DNA of 64,000 nt from Clostridiales bacterium DTU069 (GTDB lineage: Bacteria > Bacillota > Clostridia > DSM-8532). The stretch is from NCBI GenBank assembly GCA_001512485.1, contig LFRV01000040.1, forward strand, positions 1 to 64,000, in the 5' to 3' direction. Positions within the stretch are counted from its first letter, which is position 1. The number at the start of each line of letters is the position of its first letter. The notes below the pieces were generated by a model. That model searched no databases. It saw only the letters and a program-made list of their open reading frames with translations, and was not told the origin of the DNA. A program made the translations under genes and the position numbers. Positions 46,579-56,273 of this stretch are shown here, piece by piece.

Positions 46579-46607
46579 TTGACATACAAAATTAAAAGAT
46601 ATATAAT
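46579..46607 (+). promoter_or_regulatory. Consensus sigma-A promoter for the his operon
   Basis: Perfect TTGACA (46579-46584), 17-bp spacer and perfect TATAAT (46602-46607). The leader is only about 50 bases, with no T-box. Confidence 0.88.
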
Positions 46608-46619
46608 AGGTACATTAAT

Positions 46620-46645
46620 GCTGCAATACTTTATCGAAATGCAGC
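46620..46645 (+). other. Small hairpin in the his leader
   Basis: GCTGCA pairs with TGCAGC around a 14-base loop a few bases before the AAGGGGTG ribosome site. Its regulatory use is unknown. Confidence 0.35.
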
Positions 46646-46663
46646 GATAAAGGGGTGTAGTGA

Positions 46664-47872
46664 ATGAAACGCTGGAACATCTATACTCCCGATGGCATGC
46701 AGGATATTCTTTTTGACCGCTGCTATGTAAAAAGGGATTTGGAAAACAAGCTCAGAGAACTGTTTCTTGTCAGCGGGTACAGGGAAGTTGAAACACCTAC
46801 CGTAGAATTCTTTGATGTGTTTTCAGGCGATCAAAACCTTATTCCGCAGGAAAGCATGTTCAAGTTTACCGATCAACAGGGACGGATTCTTGTTTTAAAG
46901 CCCGATATGACTATACCCGTTGCGAGGATTGCGGCTACTAAGCTCAAAGATAACATTTGGCCCGTGAAGTGTTGTTATATAGGCAACACATTTTCATATG
47001 ACGAACTGGGCGGCGGAAAACAAAAAGAATTTACTCAGGCGGGTGTCGAGATACTTGGAGTAAAAAGCCCTGAAGCCGACGCGGAGGTAATAGCTCTTGC
47101 GGTACAGGCTCTTCAGTTATCGGGGCTTGAAGAGTTCCAGATTGATATCGGCCAGGTCGATTTTTTCAGGGGATTGATGGAGGAATCCGGGTTGTCGCCC
47201 GCGGAGACGGAAGAAATAAGGGAACTGATTGACCGGAAGGATTTTGTAGGTGTCGAGCATTTGGTAAACAGTCATGCGATGCCTGATGAAATTAAGGATA
47301 TAGTTCTTAACCTGCCCGGGTGTTTCGGTTCGAAAGAACTGATAGAGGAGTTCGAACGGAGGAACATAACAGGCAAGGCATTAAAAGCGCTGGAATATTT
47401 AAAAAATGTGCTCGATATACTCGATGACTGGGGTTATGGGAAATATGTCTCGGTCGATCTCGGAATGGTACAGAGCATGAATTATTATACCGGCATTGTT
47501 TTCAGGGGTTTTACCTACGACGTGGGATTTCCGGTTTTAAGCGGGGGCAGGTATGACAACCTGATAATTAAATTTGGCAAAGACTGTCCCGCAACAGGCT
47601 TTTCACTCGGGGTAAATATGGTATTGACAGCCCTTGAGCGGCGGAGAAAACTTCCCGCGGCGCCAGCCGGAGGTTATTTCATTCTTTATCGCCGTGAAGG
47701 AAGGAAAAAAGCGTTTTCGATATTGAATAAATTGAAAAATGATAATATTAAAGCAGAACTCGATATATCCGGAATGAATGTTGAAAAGGCAAAAATATAC
47801 GCGAAAAGCAAAGGTTTTGATAAAATAATTCTCGTGATTAATGAAGAGGATACCGAAACAATACACGTTTAA
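46664..47872 (+). CDS. hisZ: ATP phosphoribosyltransferase regulatory subunit
   Basis: 402 residues. A histidyl-tRNA synthetase-like protein without tRNA charging that activates the short form of HisG. The class II synthetase-like core is clear (early [23 protein letters not shown], and [13 protein letters not shown] blocks; ARG-like [12 protein letters not shown] late). The presence of HisZ fits the short HisG encoded next. AAGGGGTG precedes the ATG. First gene of the operon. Confidence 0.95.
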   Translation: MKRWNIYTPDGMQDILFDRCYVKRDLENKLRELFLVSGYREVETPTVEFFDVFSGDQNLIPQESMFKFTDQQGRILVLKPDMTIPVARIAATKLKDNIWPVKCCYIGNTFSYDELGGGKQKEFTQAGVEILGVKSPEADAEVIALAVQALQLSGLEEFQIDIGQVDFFRGLMEESGLSPAETEEIRELIDRKDFVGVEHLVNSHAMPDEIKDIVLNLPGCFGSKELIEEFERRNITGKALKALEYLKNVLDILDDWGYGKYVSVDLGMVQSMNYYTGIVFRGFTYDVGFPVLSGGRYDNLIIKFGKDCPATGFSLGVNMVLTALERRRKLPAAPAGGYFILYRREGRKKAFSILNKLKNDNIKAELDISGMNVEKAKIYAKSKGFDKIILVINEEDTETIHV

Positions 47873-47972
47873 CCGAAACATCCACGGTTTTCTTGCCTGC
47901 AGCATTAATCCCGCTGTTTGGCTGTTATCCTTTGATATGAAGAAGAACCGTTTTTCAGAAGGAGAGTATTAT

Positions 47973-48620
47973 ATGAGATATTTAACGATGGCGTTGTCAA
48001 AAGGGCGGTTAACGGATTTGTCGATAGAGCTTCTCGAAGAAGCCGGTATCGACTGTTCGGAATTGAAGAAGAACACGCGGAAACTAATACTTACCGATGA
48101 AAAAAACCGGATCAGGTTTTTTCTCGCAAAACCTTCCGATGTTCCAACCTATGTCGAATACGGCGCGGCCGATATGGGTATTGTCGGAAGAGACACGCTT
48201 TTGGAAGAAGGAAGAAATCTATATGAAGTACTAAACCTCGGCTTTTCGGCATGCAAAATGTGTGTCGCCGGTCCGAAGGAACTTGCCGGGAATATGGATA
48301 ATCTTACGATTACGCGTGTCGCGACGAAATACCCCGAAATAGCAAAAGAATATTTCCGGCATAAACGGCGTGAATCCGTGGAGATAATTAAGCTTAATGG
48401 CTCTGTTGAACTTGCTCCTCTCGTTGGACTCTCCGAGGTGATTGTGGATCTTGTTGAAACGGGAAAAACGCTTAAGGAAAACGGACTTGTCATTTTGGAC
48501 GTAATCGCCGATATAAGCGCGAGGATGATTGTAAACAGGGTAAGCATGAAAATGGAAAGCGAGAGAATAAGCCGTATTATCAGAAATATAAGAAGATGCT
48601 TGGAAAAGCGCAGTGTTTGA
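47973..48620 (+). CDS. hisG: ATP phosphoribosyltransferase, short form
   Basis: 215 residues from ATG 47973 (AAGGAGAG upstream), rejecting longer starts that run back into hisZ. It catalyses the first step of histidine synthesis, PRPP plus ATP. The short form lacks the C-terminal feedback domain and needs HisZ. Typical motifs are MALSKGRL, the [13 protein letters not shown] block and the PRPP loop [15 protein letters not shown]. Confidence 0.95.
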   Translation: MRYLTMALSKGRLTDLSIELLEEAGIDCSELKKNTRKLILTDEKNRIRFFLAKPSDVPTYVEYGAADMGIVGRDTLLEEGRNLYEVLNLGFSACKMCVAGPKELAGNMDNLTITRVATKYPEIAKEYFRHKRRESVEIIKLNGSVELAPLVGLSEVIVDLVETGKTLKENGLVILDVIADISARMIVNRVSMKMESERISRIIRNIRRCLEKRSV

Positions 48621-48636
48621 AAGCGGAGGTGGATAT

Positions 48637-49938
48637 ATGAGAATAAAAATTGATAAAATAACGCAGAAAGACTTTGAAAAGCTGCTTGTTCGCCTGCGGC
48701 AGAGAAGCAGCGAAGAACTTGAAGAAGTATCCGAGTCGGTGCGAAGTATTATCAGAGAAGTCAGGAATAATGGGGACAGCGCAGTTTTTGAATTTACAAA
48801 AAAATTTGACGGTATCACGCTCGACAGGCTTGAAATAGATAAAAACATTATTTCGAATGCCATTAAAAGTTTGAAGCCCGAACTTGTTTCAACTATAAGA
48901 AAAGCAGCTGATAATATCCGCAGATTTCATGAAAAGCAGAAAATAAATTCATGGTTTTTTAACGAAGAGAACGGCATCCTTATGGGGCAGAAGGTTACCG
49001 CGCTTGAAAGGGTCGGGGTATATGTACCCGGCGGCACGGCACCTTTGCCGTCATCGGTTCTTATGAATGTCATACCGGCAAAGGTTGCCGGCGTTAAAGA
49101 GATAATCATGTGTACGCCGCCGGGCAAAAATGGTTTGCCCGATCCCGTTATTCTGGCCTGCGCTGATATTGCCGGGACCGACAGGGTATTTACGGTCGGC
49201 GGCGCCCAGGCTGTTGCGGCGATGGCCTATGGAACGGAAACAATACCAAAGGTGGACAAAATAACCGGACCGGGGAACATATACGTCGCAACCGCCAAAA
49301 AGATGGTTTACGGCATCTGCGGCATAGACATGATCGCGGGGCCGAGCGAAATACTGATAATAGCCGATGAAACCGCAAACGCGAAATTCATTGCGGCGGA
49401 TTTGCTGTCACAGGCTGAACATGATATGCTCGCTTCGTCAATACTTATAACCACGTCTTTTGAATTGGCGGAAAAGGTTGAAGGCGAAATTGCTAAACAG
49501 GTGGAGAGACTTCCGAGGAAAAATTTTATCTCCCATTCGTTAAACAGCTATGGAGCGATAATTTTAGCCGATACGCTGAAAGATGCAGTTATGATGTCGA
49601 ACAGGATAGCGCCTGAACATCTCGAGCTCTGTGTTGAAAACCCGTTCGAGCTGTTAGGGGATGTAACGAACGCGGGAGCCGTGTTTCTTGGAAATTACTC
49701 TCCCGAACCGCTTGGAGATTATATTGCAGGACCTAATCACGTACTGCCGACAAACGGTACGGCAAGGTTTTATTCGCCGCTGTCCGTCGACGATTATTTA
49801 AAGAAAACAAGCGTGATATCGTATTCAAAACAAGCCCTGGCAGGTATCATGAAAGATGTATGCCTGTTTGCCGAAGCGGAAGGGCTTACAGCCCATGCCA
49901 ATTCCGTAAGGATCCGTTTTGAGGAGGAAAACAAATGA
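48637..49938 (+). CDS. hisD: Histidinol dehydrogenase
   Basis: 433 residues from ATG 48637, with GCGGAGGT upstream. It catalyses the last two steps, histidinol to histidine, with NAD and zinc. The family blocks are complete: GVYVPGGTAPLPSSVLM, VGGAQAVAAMAYGT, ITGPGNIYVATAKK, GPSEILI and the active-site region LSQAEHD. hisC overlaps its stop by 4 bp (ATGA). Confidence 0.96.
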   Translation: MRIKIDKITQKDFEKLLVRLRQRSSEELEEVSESVRSIIREVRNNGDSAVFEFTKKFDGITLDRLEIDKNIISNAIKSLKPELVSTIRKAADNIRRFHEKQKINSWFFNEENGILMGQKVTALERVGVYVPGGTAPLPSSVLMNVIPAKVAGVKEIIMCTPPGKNGLPDPVILACADIAGTDRVFTVGGAQAVAAMAYGTETIPKVDKITGPGNIYVATAKKMVYGICGIDMIAGPSEILIIADETANAKFIAADLLSQAEHDMLASSILITTSFELAEKVEGEIAKQVERLPRKNFISHSLNSYGAIILADTLKDAVMMSNRIAPEHLELCVENPFELLGDVTNAGAVFLGNYSPEPLGDYIAGPNHVLPTNGTARFYSPLSVDDYLKKTSVISYSKQALAGIMKDVCLFAEAEGLTAHANSVRIRFEEENK

Positions 49939-50993
49939 ACCGATTCTGGAGTAAAACAGTCTCCGATATCAAGCCGTATATTCCGGGAGAACAGCCGCGC
50001 GAAAAAAAATACATAAAGCTCAATACGAATGAGAATCCATACCCCCCTTCGCCAAAAGTATTGGAATCGATAAGGAATGAAACGTCGGCGGATGTAAGGC
50101 TGTACCCTGATCCCGATGCGGCGGCGCTTAAAGGTGCGATTGCGCTTTTTTACCAGGTGGACTGCAATGAAGTATTTGTCGGAAACGGATCGGATGAAGT
50201 CCTCGCGTTTTGTTTTCCCGCTTTCTTTAATCCGGGCGATGCAGTTTCGTTTCCTGACATTACATACAGCTTTTTTCCGGTGTACTCACAGCTGTTTGGG
50301 GTGAAATACGAGACAGTACGGCTGAACGACGATTTTTCAATCCCGTTTGACGATTTTCCTTCCGGGGTGCGCGGGATACTTGTTCCGAATCCTAATGCGC
50401 CTACAGGCCTTGCCGTAGACACCGATAAGGTTGAAAAGCTTTTAAAAAAGTTTCCCGATACGCTTGTTATCGTCGATGAAGCATATGTTGATTTCGGGGC
50501 ATGCTCGTCTGTTCCGCTGATTAACAAGTATGACAACCTCCTCGTTGTTCAGACGTTTTCGAAATCCCGGTGCCTCGCGGGGCTTCGAGTAGGTTTTGCA
50601 ATCGGGAACAGCGGGCTTATAGAGGCCCTCGAACGTGTGAAGAACTCGTTCAATTCATATACAATCGACAGGATTGCACAAAAAGCCGCAGAAGCCGCGA
50701 TTGAAGACAAACATTATTTTTATCAGACGGTAAAGCGCATTGTGAACACAAGGGAAAAAACGGCTCAAGAGCTTGAGCGTCTGGGTTTTACGGTGATTCC
50801 GTCAAAAGCCAATTTTTTGTTTGTTTCACATAAAGATATTGCGGCGGAGGATCTTTTTGTAAAGCTCAGACAGGAAGGAATACTTGTACGGCATTTTAGA
50901 ACGTCCCGCATTGAAAACTGGCTCAGGATATCGATAGGCACCGAGGATGATATGGCTGTATTGATTGAAAAACTGAAAGCGATGATGGTATAA
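49935..50993 (+). CDS. hisC: Histidinol-phosphate aminotransferase
   Basis: 352 residues. A PLP enzyme converting imidazole-acetol phosphate to histidinol phosphate. NTNENPYPPSP lies near residues 30-40, the PLP aspartate is in PNPNAPTG and VDEAYVDF, and the Schiff-base lysine is in TFSKSRCLAGLRVGF (about K210). Start overlaps the hisD stop, so translation is coupled. Length is normal. Confidence 0.95.
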   Translation: MNRFWSKTVSDIKPYIPGEQPREKKYIKLNTNENPYPPSPKVLESIRNETSADVRLYPDPDAAALKGAIALFYQVDCNEVFVGNGSDEVLAFCFPAFFNPGDAVSFPDITYSFFPVYSQLFGVKYETVRLNDDFSIPFDDFPSGVRGILVPNPNAPTGLAVDTDKVEKLLKKFPDTLVIVDEAYVDFGACSSVPLINKYDNLLVVQTFSKSRCLAGLRVGFAIGNSGLIEALERVKNSFNSYTIDRIAQKAAEAAIEDKHYFYQTVKRIVNTREKTAQELERLGFTVIPSKANFLFVSHKDIAAEDLFVKLRQEGILVRHFRTSRIENWLRISIGTEDDMAVLIEKLKAMMV

Positions 50994-51042
50994 TTGATTG
51001 AATTGTTTCAATCGTTTTTAATAAAGTAAAGGTGATTCAGTT

Positions 51043-51630
51043 ATGGAGAGAAAATCCGAAATTAACAGAAAAACATCGGAAACGGAAATCAGTGTGAAAT
51101 TGAACATTGATGGTACGGGAAATTCCCGGGTTGAAACCGGCATCGGTTTTTTTGATCATATGCTTGCATTAATGGTAAAGCATGCTCTTATAGATATGGA
51201 GGTTTCCGTTAAAGGGGATATTCACGTGGATGAGCACCATTCCGTTGAAGACGCCGGGATAGTCATAGGTCAGGCTATTTCAGCGGCGCTGGGAAGCAAG
51301 GAAATGATAACGCGATATGGGACAGCTTTTGTTCCAATGGATGAAGCTCTCGCAATGGTATCGCTCGATCTTTCATCGAGACCGTTTCTTTATTTTGATG
51401 TTCCGTTTTCACGGGCAAAAATCGGAGAAATGGAATCGGAAATGATAGAGGAATTCTTCAGGGCTGTCTCGGTTCATGCTGGTATTACGCTACATATTAA
51501 AATGCTTCACGGGAAAAACAATCATCATATGGCCGAGGCTGTTTTCAAAGCATTTGGACAGGCGCTCCGCCGTGCCGTTTTAATAGACGAACGGATACAG
51601 GGCGTGTTTTCTACAAAAGGGGTTCTGTAA
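51043..51630 (+). CDS. hisB: Imidazoleglycerol-phosphate dehydratase
   Basis: 195 residues. It dehydrates imidazoleglycerol phosphate to the acetol phosphate. Manganese-binding histidine motifs are in GIGFFDHML, DEHHSVED and the C-terminal KNNHHMAEAVFKAFG. It is the monofunctional form. AAAGGTGA precedes the ATG. In many clostridia hisH follows here, but the next gene is hisA. Confidence 0.96.
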   Translation: MERKSEINRKTSETEISVKLNIDGTGNSRVETGIGFFDHMLALMVKHALIDMEVSVKGDIHVDEHHSVEDAGIVIGQAISAALGSKEMITRYGTAFVPMDEALAMVSLDLSSRPFLYFDVPFSRAKIGEMESEMIEEFFRAVSVHAGITLHIKMLHGKNNHHMAEAVFKAFGQALRRAVLIDERIQGVFSTKGVL

Positions 51631-51678
51631 CGACAACGTTAAAGCTATTTATATTTTTTATCAAGGTGGTATATTGAA

Positions 51679-52389
51679 ATGATTATATATCCGGCAGTCG
51701 ATATCAGGAACGGCCGCTGTGTAAGGCTGCTGCAGGGAAGGTTTGACAGCGAAACGGTTTACGGCTGTGATCCTGTTGAAATGGCAAAAAAATGGGCGTC
51801 AATCGGAGCCGAATGGCTGCATGTAGTGGATCTTGACGGGGCGCGGAGCGGGGCTTCAAAAAACCGAAGCATTATAGCGGATATCGTTAAACAGGTAGGA
51901 ATATCCGTGCAGACCGGAGGAGGCATACGGACGATTGACGATATTGACGAAGTTATGGCTTTAGGCGCCGCAAGAGCCGTGCTCGGAACCGCTGCCGTCA
52001 AAAACCCGCAGCTTGCTAAAGAAGCGGTTGATAAATACCGGGACAGAATTGCCGTCGGCATTGATGCAAAAGACGGCAAAGTTGCCATGGAAGGATGGGA
52101 AACAATAAGCGGACAAGATGCCGTGGAATTTGCAAAAAGGATAGAACAGCTTGGCGTTTCGGTGATTATATATACCGATATTTCAACCGACGGAATGCTT
52201 ACGGGGCCTAATCTTAAGGCTGTAGAGAAGATGGTCGGCACGGTTGGAATTGATGTTATAGCATCGGGCGGTGTAAGCTCGATACAGGATTTAATAAACC
52301 TTAAAAATACGGGTGCGGCCGGTGCAATTACCGGAAAGGCAATTTACACCGGCGCGATCGATTTAAGTCAGGCTTTGAAATCGGTTTAG
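51679..52389 (+). CDS. hisA: Phosphoribosylformimino-5-aminoimidazole carboxamide ribotide isomerase
   Basis: 236 residues. A TIM-barrel isomerase (ProFAR to PRFAR). The start [18 protein letters not shown] carries the catalytic aspartate, and the second half has the matching aspartate in [16 protein letters not shown] and the phosphate motif [11 protein letters not shown]. It closes the operon; its stop overlaps by 4 bp the stop of the opposite-strand synthetase gene. hisH, hisF and hisI/E are not in the window. Confidence 0.95.
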   Translation: MIIYPAVDIRNGRCVRLLQGRFDSETVYGCDPVEMAKKWASIGAEWLHVVDLDGARSGASKNRSIIADIVKQVGISVQTGGGIRTIDDIDEVMALGAARAVLGTAAVKNPQLAKEAVDKYRDRIAVGIDAKDGKVAMEGWETISGQDAVEFAKRIEQLGVSVIIYTDISTDGMLTGPNLKAVEKMVGTVGIDVIASGGVSSIQDLINLKNTGAAGAITGKAIYTGAIDLSQALKSV

Positions 52390-54059
52390 CCTTTTGATCC
52401 GATATCTTTATCCCGAATTTCCACTCTGCGGATTTTCCCGCTTATTGTTTTTGGAAGCTCCTGAACAAATTCAATTACCCTTGGGTATTTGTATGGAGCG
52501 GTTACATTTTTTACATGATCCTGAAGTTCCTTTACCAGCTTGTCGGAAGGTGTGTATCCGTCGGTCAAAACAACGGTGGCTTTTACAATCTGTCCTCTCA
52601 GTTCATCGGGTATCGCCGTTATTGCGCATTCAAGCACGGCAGGATGTTCAACGAGCGCGCTTTCAACTTCAAACGGCCCAATCCGGTAACCCGAGCTTTT
52701 TATTACATCGTCCGCACGCCCGACAAACCAGAAATAACCATCTTCGTCTCTCCAGGCCATATCTCCCGTGTAATAAATATCGTCATGCCACACGGAATCG
52801 GTTAATTCTTTATCGCGGTAGTAGCCGTCAAAAAGGCCGACTGGCCGGATTCTGTCGGTTCTAAGGACAATCTGTCCTTCCTCACCGATATCACACACAT
52901 TTCCGTCCGAATCATGTATTTCAATATCATAAGTAGCGACAGGTTTGCCCATTGACCCGGGCTTTGGATTCATCCACGGCAAGGTTGCTACCGCAACTGT
53001 CATTTCGGTTTGACCGTATCCTTCCATAAGCTTAAGCCCGGTTGCTTCGTAAAACTGCCTGTACACTTCGGGGTTTAACGGCTCTCCTGCGACAACGCAG
53101 TATTTCAGGCTGTTTAAATCAAAAGCCTTTAGGTCGCATTTGATGAAAAAACGATATATTGTGGGAGGGGCGCAGAAAGTTGTAATTTTGTATTTCCCAA
53201 TCAATTTTAAAAGGTCGGTCGGATGAAATTTACCGCCATAATCATAAGCAAATACAGCACTGCCGCAAATCCACTGGCCGTAAATCTTTCCCCAGACGGA
53301 TTTTGCCCACCCCGTATCGGAAACAGTAAAGTGCAGGCCGTTATCCTGAACATTCTGCCAGTATTTTGCGGTAATAATATGGCCTAACGGGTAGCTGAAG
53401 CTGTGCTGAACCATTTTGGGCATTCCCGTGGTCCCTGAAGTAAAATAAATAAGCATCCTGTCATGTGCGGTAACAGCGTCAGCACCGGAAGGACGCGGAA
53501 AGACGTCCGGAAAAGACTCATATTCGCCGTGGAACGTATGCCAGCCTTCACGTTTGCCGTCAAGCACAACCTTAATTTTAAGCGTGGGGGATTCGCTCGC
53601 GGTGGCGTCGACACTGTCGAGGACCTGCTGATCGTTAACGGCAACAATCATTTTGATATCAGCGGCATTGTTGCGGTATGCAATATCCTTCTTCGTTAAA
53701 AGGTGGGTTGCGGGAATGCAGACAGCGCCTATTTTATGCAGGGCAAGTATGCAGATCCAGAATTCATATCTTCTTTTAAGTACCAGCATAACGGGATCGC
53801 CCTTTACAATGCCAAGGGATTTGAAATAATTCGCCGCTCGGTTGCTCATTGATTTAAGATCCGAAAACGTGAAAACGGCTTCTTCACCCTCATCGTTGCA
53901 CCAGACGAGAGCTCTTTTGTTCTTTTCAGTTTCGGCATACACATCAACAACATCAAATGCAAAATTAAAATTCCTCGGTACGCAGACCGAGTATGAATGA
54001 ATAAAATCCTCGTAGGATTCAAATTCCGTTTTATCCAAAAACTTTTCCAACAATGACAT
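52386..54059 (-). CDS. Acyl-CoA synthetase (AMP-forming, medium-chain type)
   Basis: 557 residues. It activates a fatty or organic acid with ATP and CoA. The AMP-binding motif [11 protein letters not shown] lies near 203-213, then the EGYGQTEM and the YYTGD motifs, and the catalytic lysine in [10 protein letters not shown] near the end. It resembles medium-chain acyl-CoA synthetases more than acetyl-CoA synthetase. GGGAGA precedes the ATG. The cupin regulator gene lies 18 bp upstream on the same strand, a common pair. The acid substrate is unknown. Confidence 0.92.
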   Translation of the reverse strand: MSLLEKFLDKTEFESYEDFIHSYSVCVPRNFNFAFDVVDVYAETEKNKRALVWCNDEGEEAVFTFSDLKSMSNRAANYFKSLGIVKGDPVMLVLKRRYEFWICILALHKIGAVCIPATHLLTKKDIAYRNNAADIKMIVAVNDQQVLDSVDATASESPTLKIKVVLDGKREGWHTFHGEYESFPDVFPRPSGADAVTAHDRMLIYFTSGTTGMPKMVQHSFSYPLGHIITAKYWQNVQDNGLHFTVSDTGWAKSVWGKIYGQWICGSAVFAYDYGGKFHPTDLLKLIGKYKITTFCAPPTIYRFFIKCDLKAFDLNSLKYCVVAGEPLNPEVYRQFYEATGLKLMEGYGQTEMTVAVATLPWMNPKPGSMGKPVATYDIEIHDSDGNVCDIGEEGQIVLRTDRIRPVGLFDGYYRDKELTDSVWHDDIYYTGDMAWRDEDGYFWFVGRADDVIKSSGYRIGPFEVESALVEHPAVLECAITAIPDELRGQIVKATVVLTDGYTPSDKLVKELQDHVKNVTAPYKYPRVIEFVQELPKTISGKIRRVEIRDKDIGSKG

Positions 54060-54076
54060 AATTCCATTCTCCCTTA

Positions 54077-54628
54077 TTAAAATATGATTGCAAGAAATTC
54101 GGCCGTTTTGTCACCCAAAGCCTTCATTCCGTGCTGCAGGTTCGCGTCAAAATAGATTGAATCGCCTTTGTTCAGTACAAATTCCTTATTGTCAATCAGT
54201 ATCAAAAGCGTGCCTTCAAGAACATAATTAAACTCCTGTCCGGGATGTGAATTCTTTGGAACCTCGGCGCCCCCGGAAGGTTTGACTGTAACCAGGAAAG
54301 GTTCCGCTTTTTTGTTAATAAAGTTATAAGCAAGGCTCTGGTAACGGTAAGGAGCTCTTCTTTCAACATTTACTCCCTTTCCTTTTCTTACGAGACTATA
54401 CCGACGGAGTCTTGGAGAGTCTCCCGTTAAAAGTTCGGTTAAGTCAACGTGGAATTTGTTTGCGAAACTATTTAGAAATCCGATGGGTATATCCGTACTG
54501 CCGTCCTCATAAGCTGTATATTCATCAACAGTGATATTCAGCATTTTTGCTGTTTCTTCAACCGATAAATCTGAGATTTCACGAAGTTCACGCATTCTGG
54601 CCGCAATCGAATCGATCTTTCCGGACAC
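54077..54628 (-). CDS. XRE-family regulator with cupin domain
   Basis: 183 residues from GTG 54628, with AGAGGT nine bases upstream. An N-terminal helix-turn-helix domain (about 5-62) and a C-terminal cupin domain (about 110-180) with [12 protein letters not shown] and the LQHGMKA histidine. Proteins of this type bind a small ligand in the cupin and control neighbouring metabolic genes. It is likely to control the downstream acyl-CoA synthetase; that is inference from the shared unit. Confidence 0.9.
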   Translation of the reverse strand: MSGKIDSIAARMRELREISDLSVEETAKMLNITVDEYTAYEDGSTDIPIGFLNSFANKFHVDLTELLTGDSPRLRRYSLVRKGKGVNVERRAPYRYQSLAYNFINKKAEPFLVTVKPSGGAEVPKNSHPGQEFNYVLEGTLLILIDNKEFVLNKGDSIYFDANLQHGMKALGDKTAEFLAIIF

Positions 54629-54761
54629 AAACAACACCTCTCATTCTAATTTGGCATATATGAACCCGGCACTGTTTATGCATGGGTACATATTACATAC
54701 AATTGTAATCTTGTTTCCCATCATTTACAAGTGATATTGATTCGTTTTTTTGCTGAAAATG

Positions 54762-54790
54762 TTGAGAAATAATCGGAACGGTGTTATAAT
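54762..54790 (+). promoter_or_regulatory. Sigma-A promoter for 6S RNA
   Basis: TTGAGA (54762-54767), 17-bp spacer, TATAAT (54785-54790). Confidence 0.8.
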
Positions 54791-54797
54791 AAATTTA

Positions 54798-55000
54798 CAG
54801 ATTGGTTCATGTTCCTGAAATGTCCGGTTGTACCTATTTATTTTGAACCTACAGTAGACATACGGGAGCCCGACGTTTTTATTTGTAGCACAGGCCTCAA
54901 GATAATACCGACATCGGCGGACAGACCGGTGCAACGGCGGAGGAAGTGCGAAGAATAAATCAGGGCACCCACCTGGCGATTGGCTAGGTGTCAAAATATA
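54798..55000 (+). ncRNA. ssrS: 6S RNA (Firmicutes type)
   Basis: A promoter-driven non-coding transcript. The 5' GTTCCTGA can pair with the 3' TCAGGGC, forming the closing stem, and AGGGCACCCACCT matches the 3' signature I recall for Bacillus and Clostridium 6S RNA. The 5' part (CCTGAAATG...GTTGTACCTA...TTTTGAA) is similar to the start of B. subtilis bsrA. The central region would form the large bulge that mimics an open promoter and binds RNA polymerase. Ends are estimated; transcription may run to the terminator at 55064-55095. A 95-codon frame on the other strand has no support. Confidence 0.75.
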
Positions 55001-55063
55001 GGGAAACGGCATTTTGGGGCATGAAAAAATGAAAGGGATTGCATAATCTCGTTAATATTTGAC

Positions 55064-55095
55064 AAACCCCAAGCATAGTTTGTTTGGGGTTTTTC
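55064..55095 (+). terminator. Terminator downstream of 6S RNA
   Basis: AAACCCCAA pairs with TTGGGGTTT around a 10-11-base loop, followed by TTTC. Transcription started at the 6S promoter would end here. Confidence 0.75.
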
Positions 55096-55173
55096 TTTGC
55101 AAAATACTCGATACATATTAATAAAAAAAGCCCATATAATTATTTTAGAACATGCTTTGCAGGATGGGTTTGC

Positions 55174-55491
55174 TTGAACAGTACAATAGGAACAATACGT
55201 TACCGGAGAAAACATTCCGGTTATCCGTTATATTTAAGGCAAACAAACAAAAAAAACACCGATAACTGGAAGACAATACTTGCAAAGAAGATAATTACAC
55301 AATCTCTTGTATGCATTTTTATTTTATTTGCTGTTTTGTGGCTGCAAAATAAAACTGAAAAATCGGCAAGGGAAATAATTGTGCAAATAAAATCGCAATT
55401 GGTGGAGAAGAATATTTCCGCAGGGGAAATATACCGGTCGTTTGCAGGTGCATATGATGAATGCAAACAGTATATACAAGGTGTCAACTGA
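55174..55491 (+). CDS. Short SpoIVFA-like membrane protein without LytM domain
   Basis: 105 residues from TTG 55174 (AGGATGG nearby; the start is uncertain). A basic N-terminal tail precedes one membrane segment (about 43-60) and a short helical stretch outside. In other clostridia the gene before the M50 protease encodes a SpoIVFA-like protein with the same basic-TM layout plus a C-terminal LytM/M23 domain; here the protein stops before that domain. It is coupled to the protease by a shared TGATG. The assignment is from position and layout, not clear sequence similarity. Confidence 0.5.
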   Translation: MNSTIGTIRYRRKHSGYPLYLRQTNKKNTDNWKTILAKKIITQSLVCIFILFAVLWLQNKTEKSAREIIVQIKSQLVEKNISAGEIYRSFAGAYDECKQYIQGVN

Positions 55492-56273
55492 TGCCGGATT
55501 GGCTTTATTACGTTCTGGCTTTGTGTATACATGAATTATTCCATTATATTGCCGCAAAATTGTTCTACAAACAGGGAATAATGATCGGTTTGACTGCAGG
55601 GGGGTTTCTTGCGAAATGGAAGGGACCGCAGCCCGAAAAAAGCCGTCAATGCGCCATATATGCTATGGGTCCAACCGGGAATTTTGCTGCTGCTCTTGTA
55701 ATTTCCATTATACCCGTCAGCGCTGCCGTTAAAAATAAACTCATAAATGCGAATATTTTTATTGGGTTGTTTAATCTGATACCTCTTTGTCCGATGGACG
55801 GCGGAAATATCCTTCTTATCGTGCTGTATGATTTTATAGGCCTTAGCAGGGCATATACTGTTATGGAACGGATCGGTTTAAGGATACGGCTTTTACTAAT
55901 TGCTGCAGGACTTGTTTTGTGCATTTTTGATAACAACCCGAGCCTTCTTTTGGCAATAGTGTTTATCCCGGGTACAAAATTTATGAAAAGGACGGTGAAA
56001 AGATTGAATTTAAACGCGCTTATACATAGAAAAGAAAGGATATTGAAACGAAGATCATATCCGGTCCGGCATATTTTGGTTCTTAAAGAAGTACTGCTTG
56101 GCGAAGTACTCTCTCTTATAGACTATGATCAGTTTCATATAATACATATAGCGGATGATACCATGAAACTCATATGTGAGATAACCGAACAGCAGCTAAT
56201 TGACGCAATGGTGAAGGAAAATGCGGCAAAAACGCTGGAGGAGGTTTTTCTAAAGCCTCCCAATGTTTTTTAA
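55491..56273 (+). CDS. spoIVFB: Stage IV sporulation protein FB-type site-2 protease (M50)
   Basis: 260 residues from ATG 55491, overlapping the upstream stop. A membrane zinc metalloprotease that, in Bacillus, cuts pro-sigma-K in the mother cell. HELFH lies at 14-18 in the first segment, and the third zinc ligand is D103 in CPMDGGN. About six hydrophobic stretches span 1-170, with a CBS-like C-terminal region (about 195-255). Its 3' end overlaps the convergent metF gene by 24 bp. Confidence 0.85.
   Translation: MPDWLYYVLALCIHELFHYIAAKLFYKQGIMIGLTAGGFLAKWKGPQPEKSRQCAIYAMGPTGNFAAALVISIIPVSAAVKNKLINANIFIGLFNLIPLCPMDGGNILLIVLYDFIGLSRAYTVMERIGLRIRLLLIAAGLVLCIFDNNPSLLLAIVFIPGTKFMKRTVKRLNLNALIHRKERILKRRSYPVRHILVLKEVLLGEVLSLIDYDQFHIIHIADDTMKLICEITEQQLIDAMVKENAAKTLEEVFLKPPNVF

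Noticed and set aside
46614-46663. T-box or attenuator for the his operon
   Set aside because: The leader is only about 50 bases, with a single small hairpin and no T-box motif.
54725-55012. A 95-codon minus-strand frame
   Set aside because: It is antisense to the 6S RNA and has no ribosome site.
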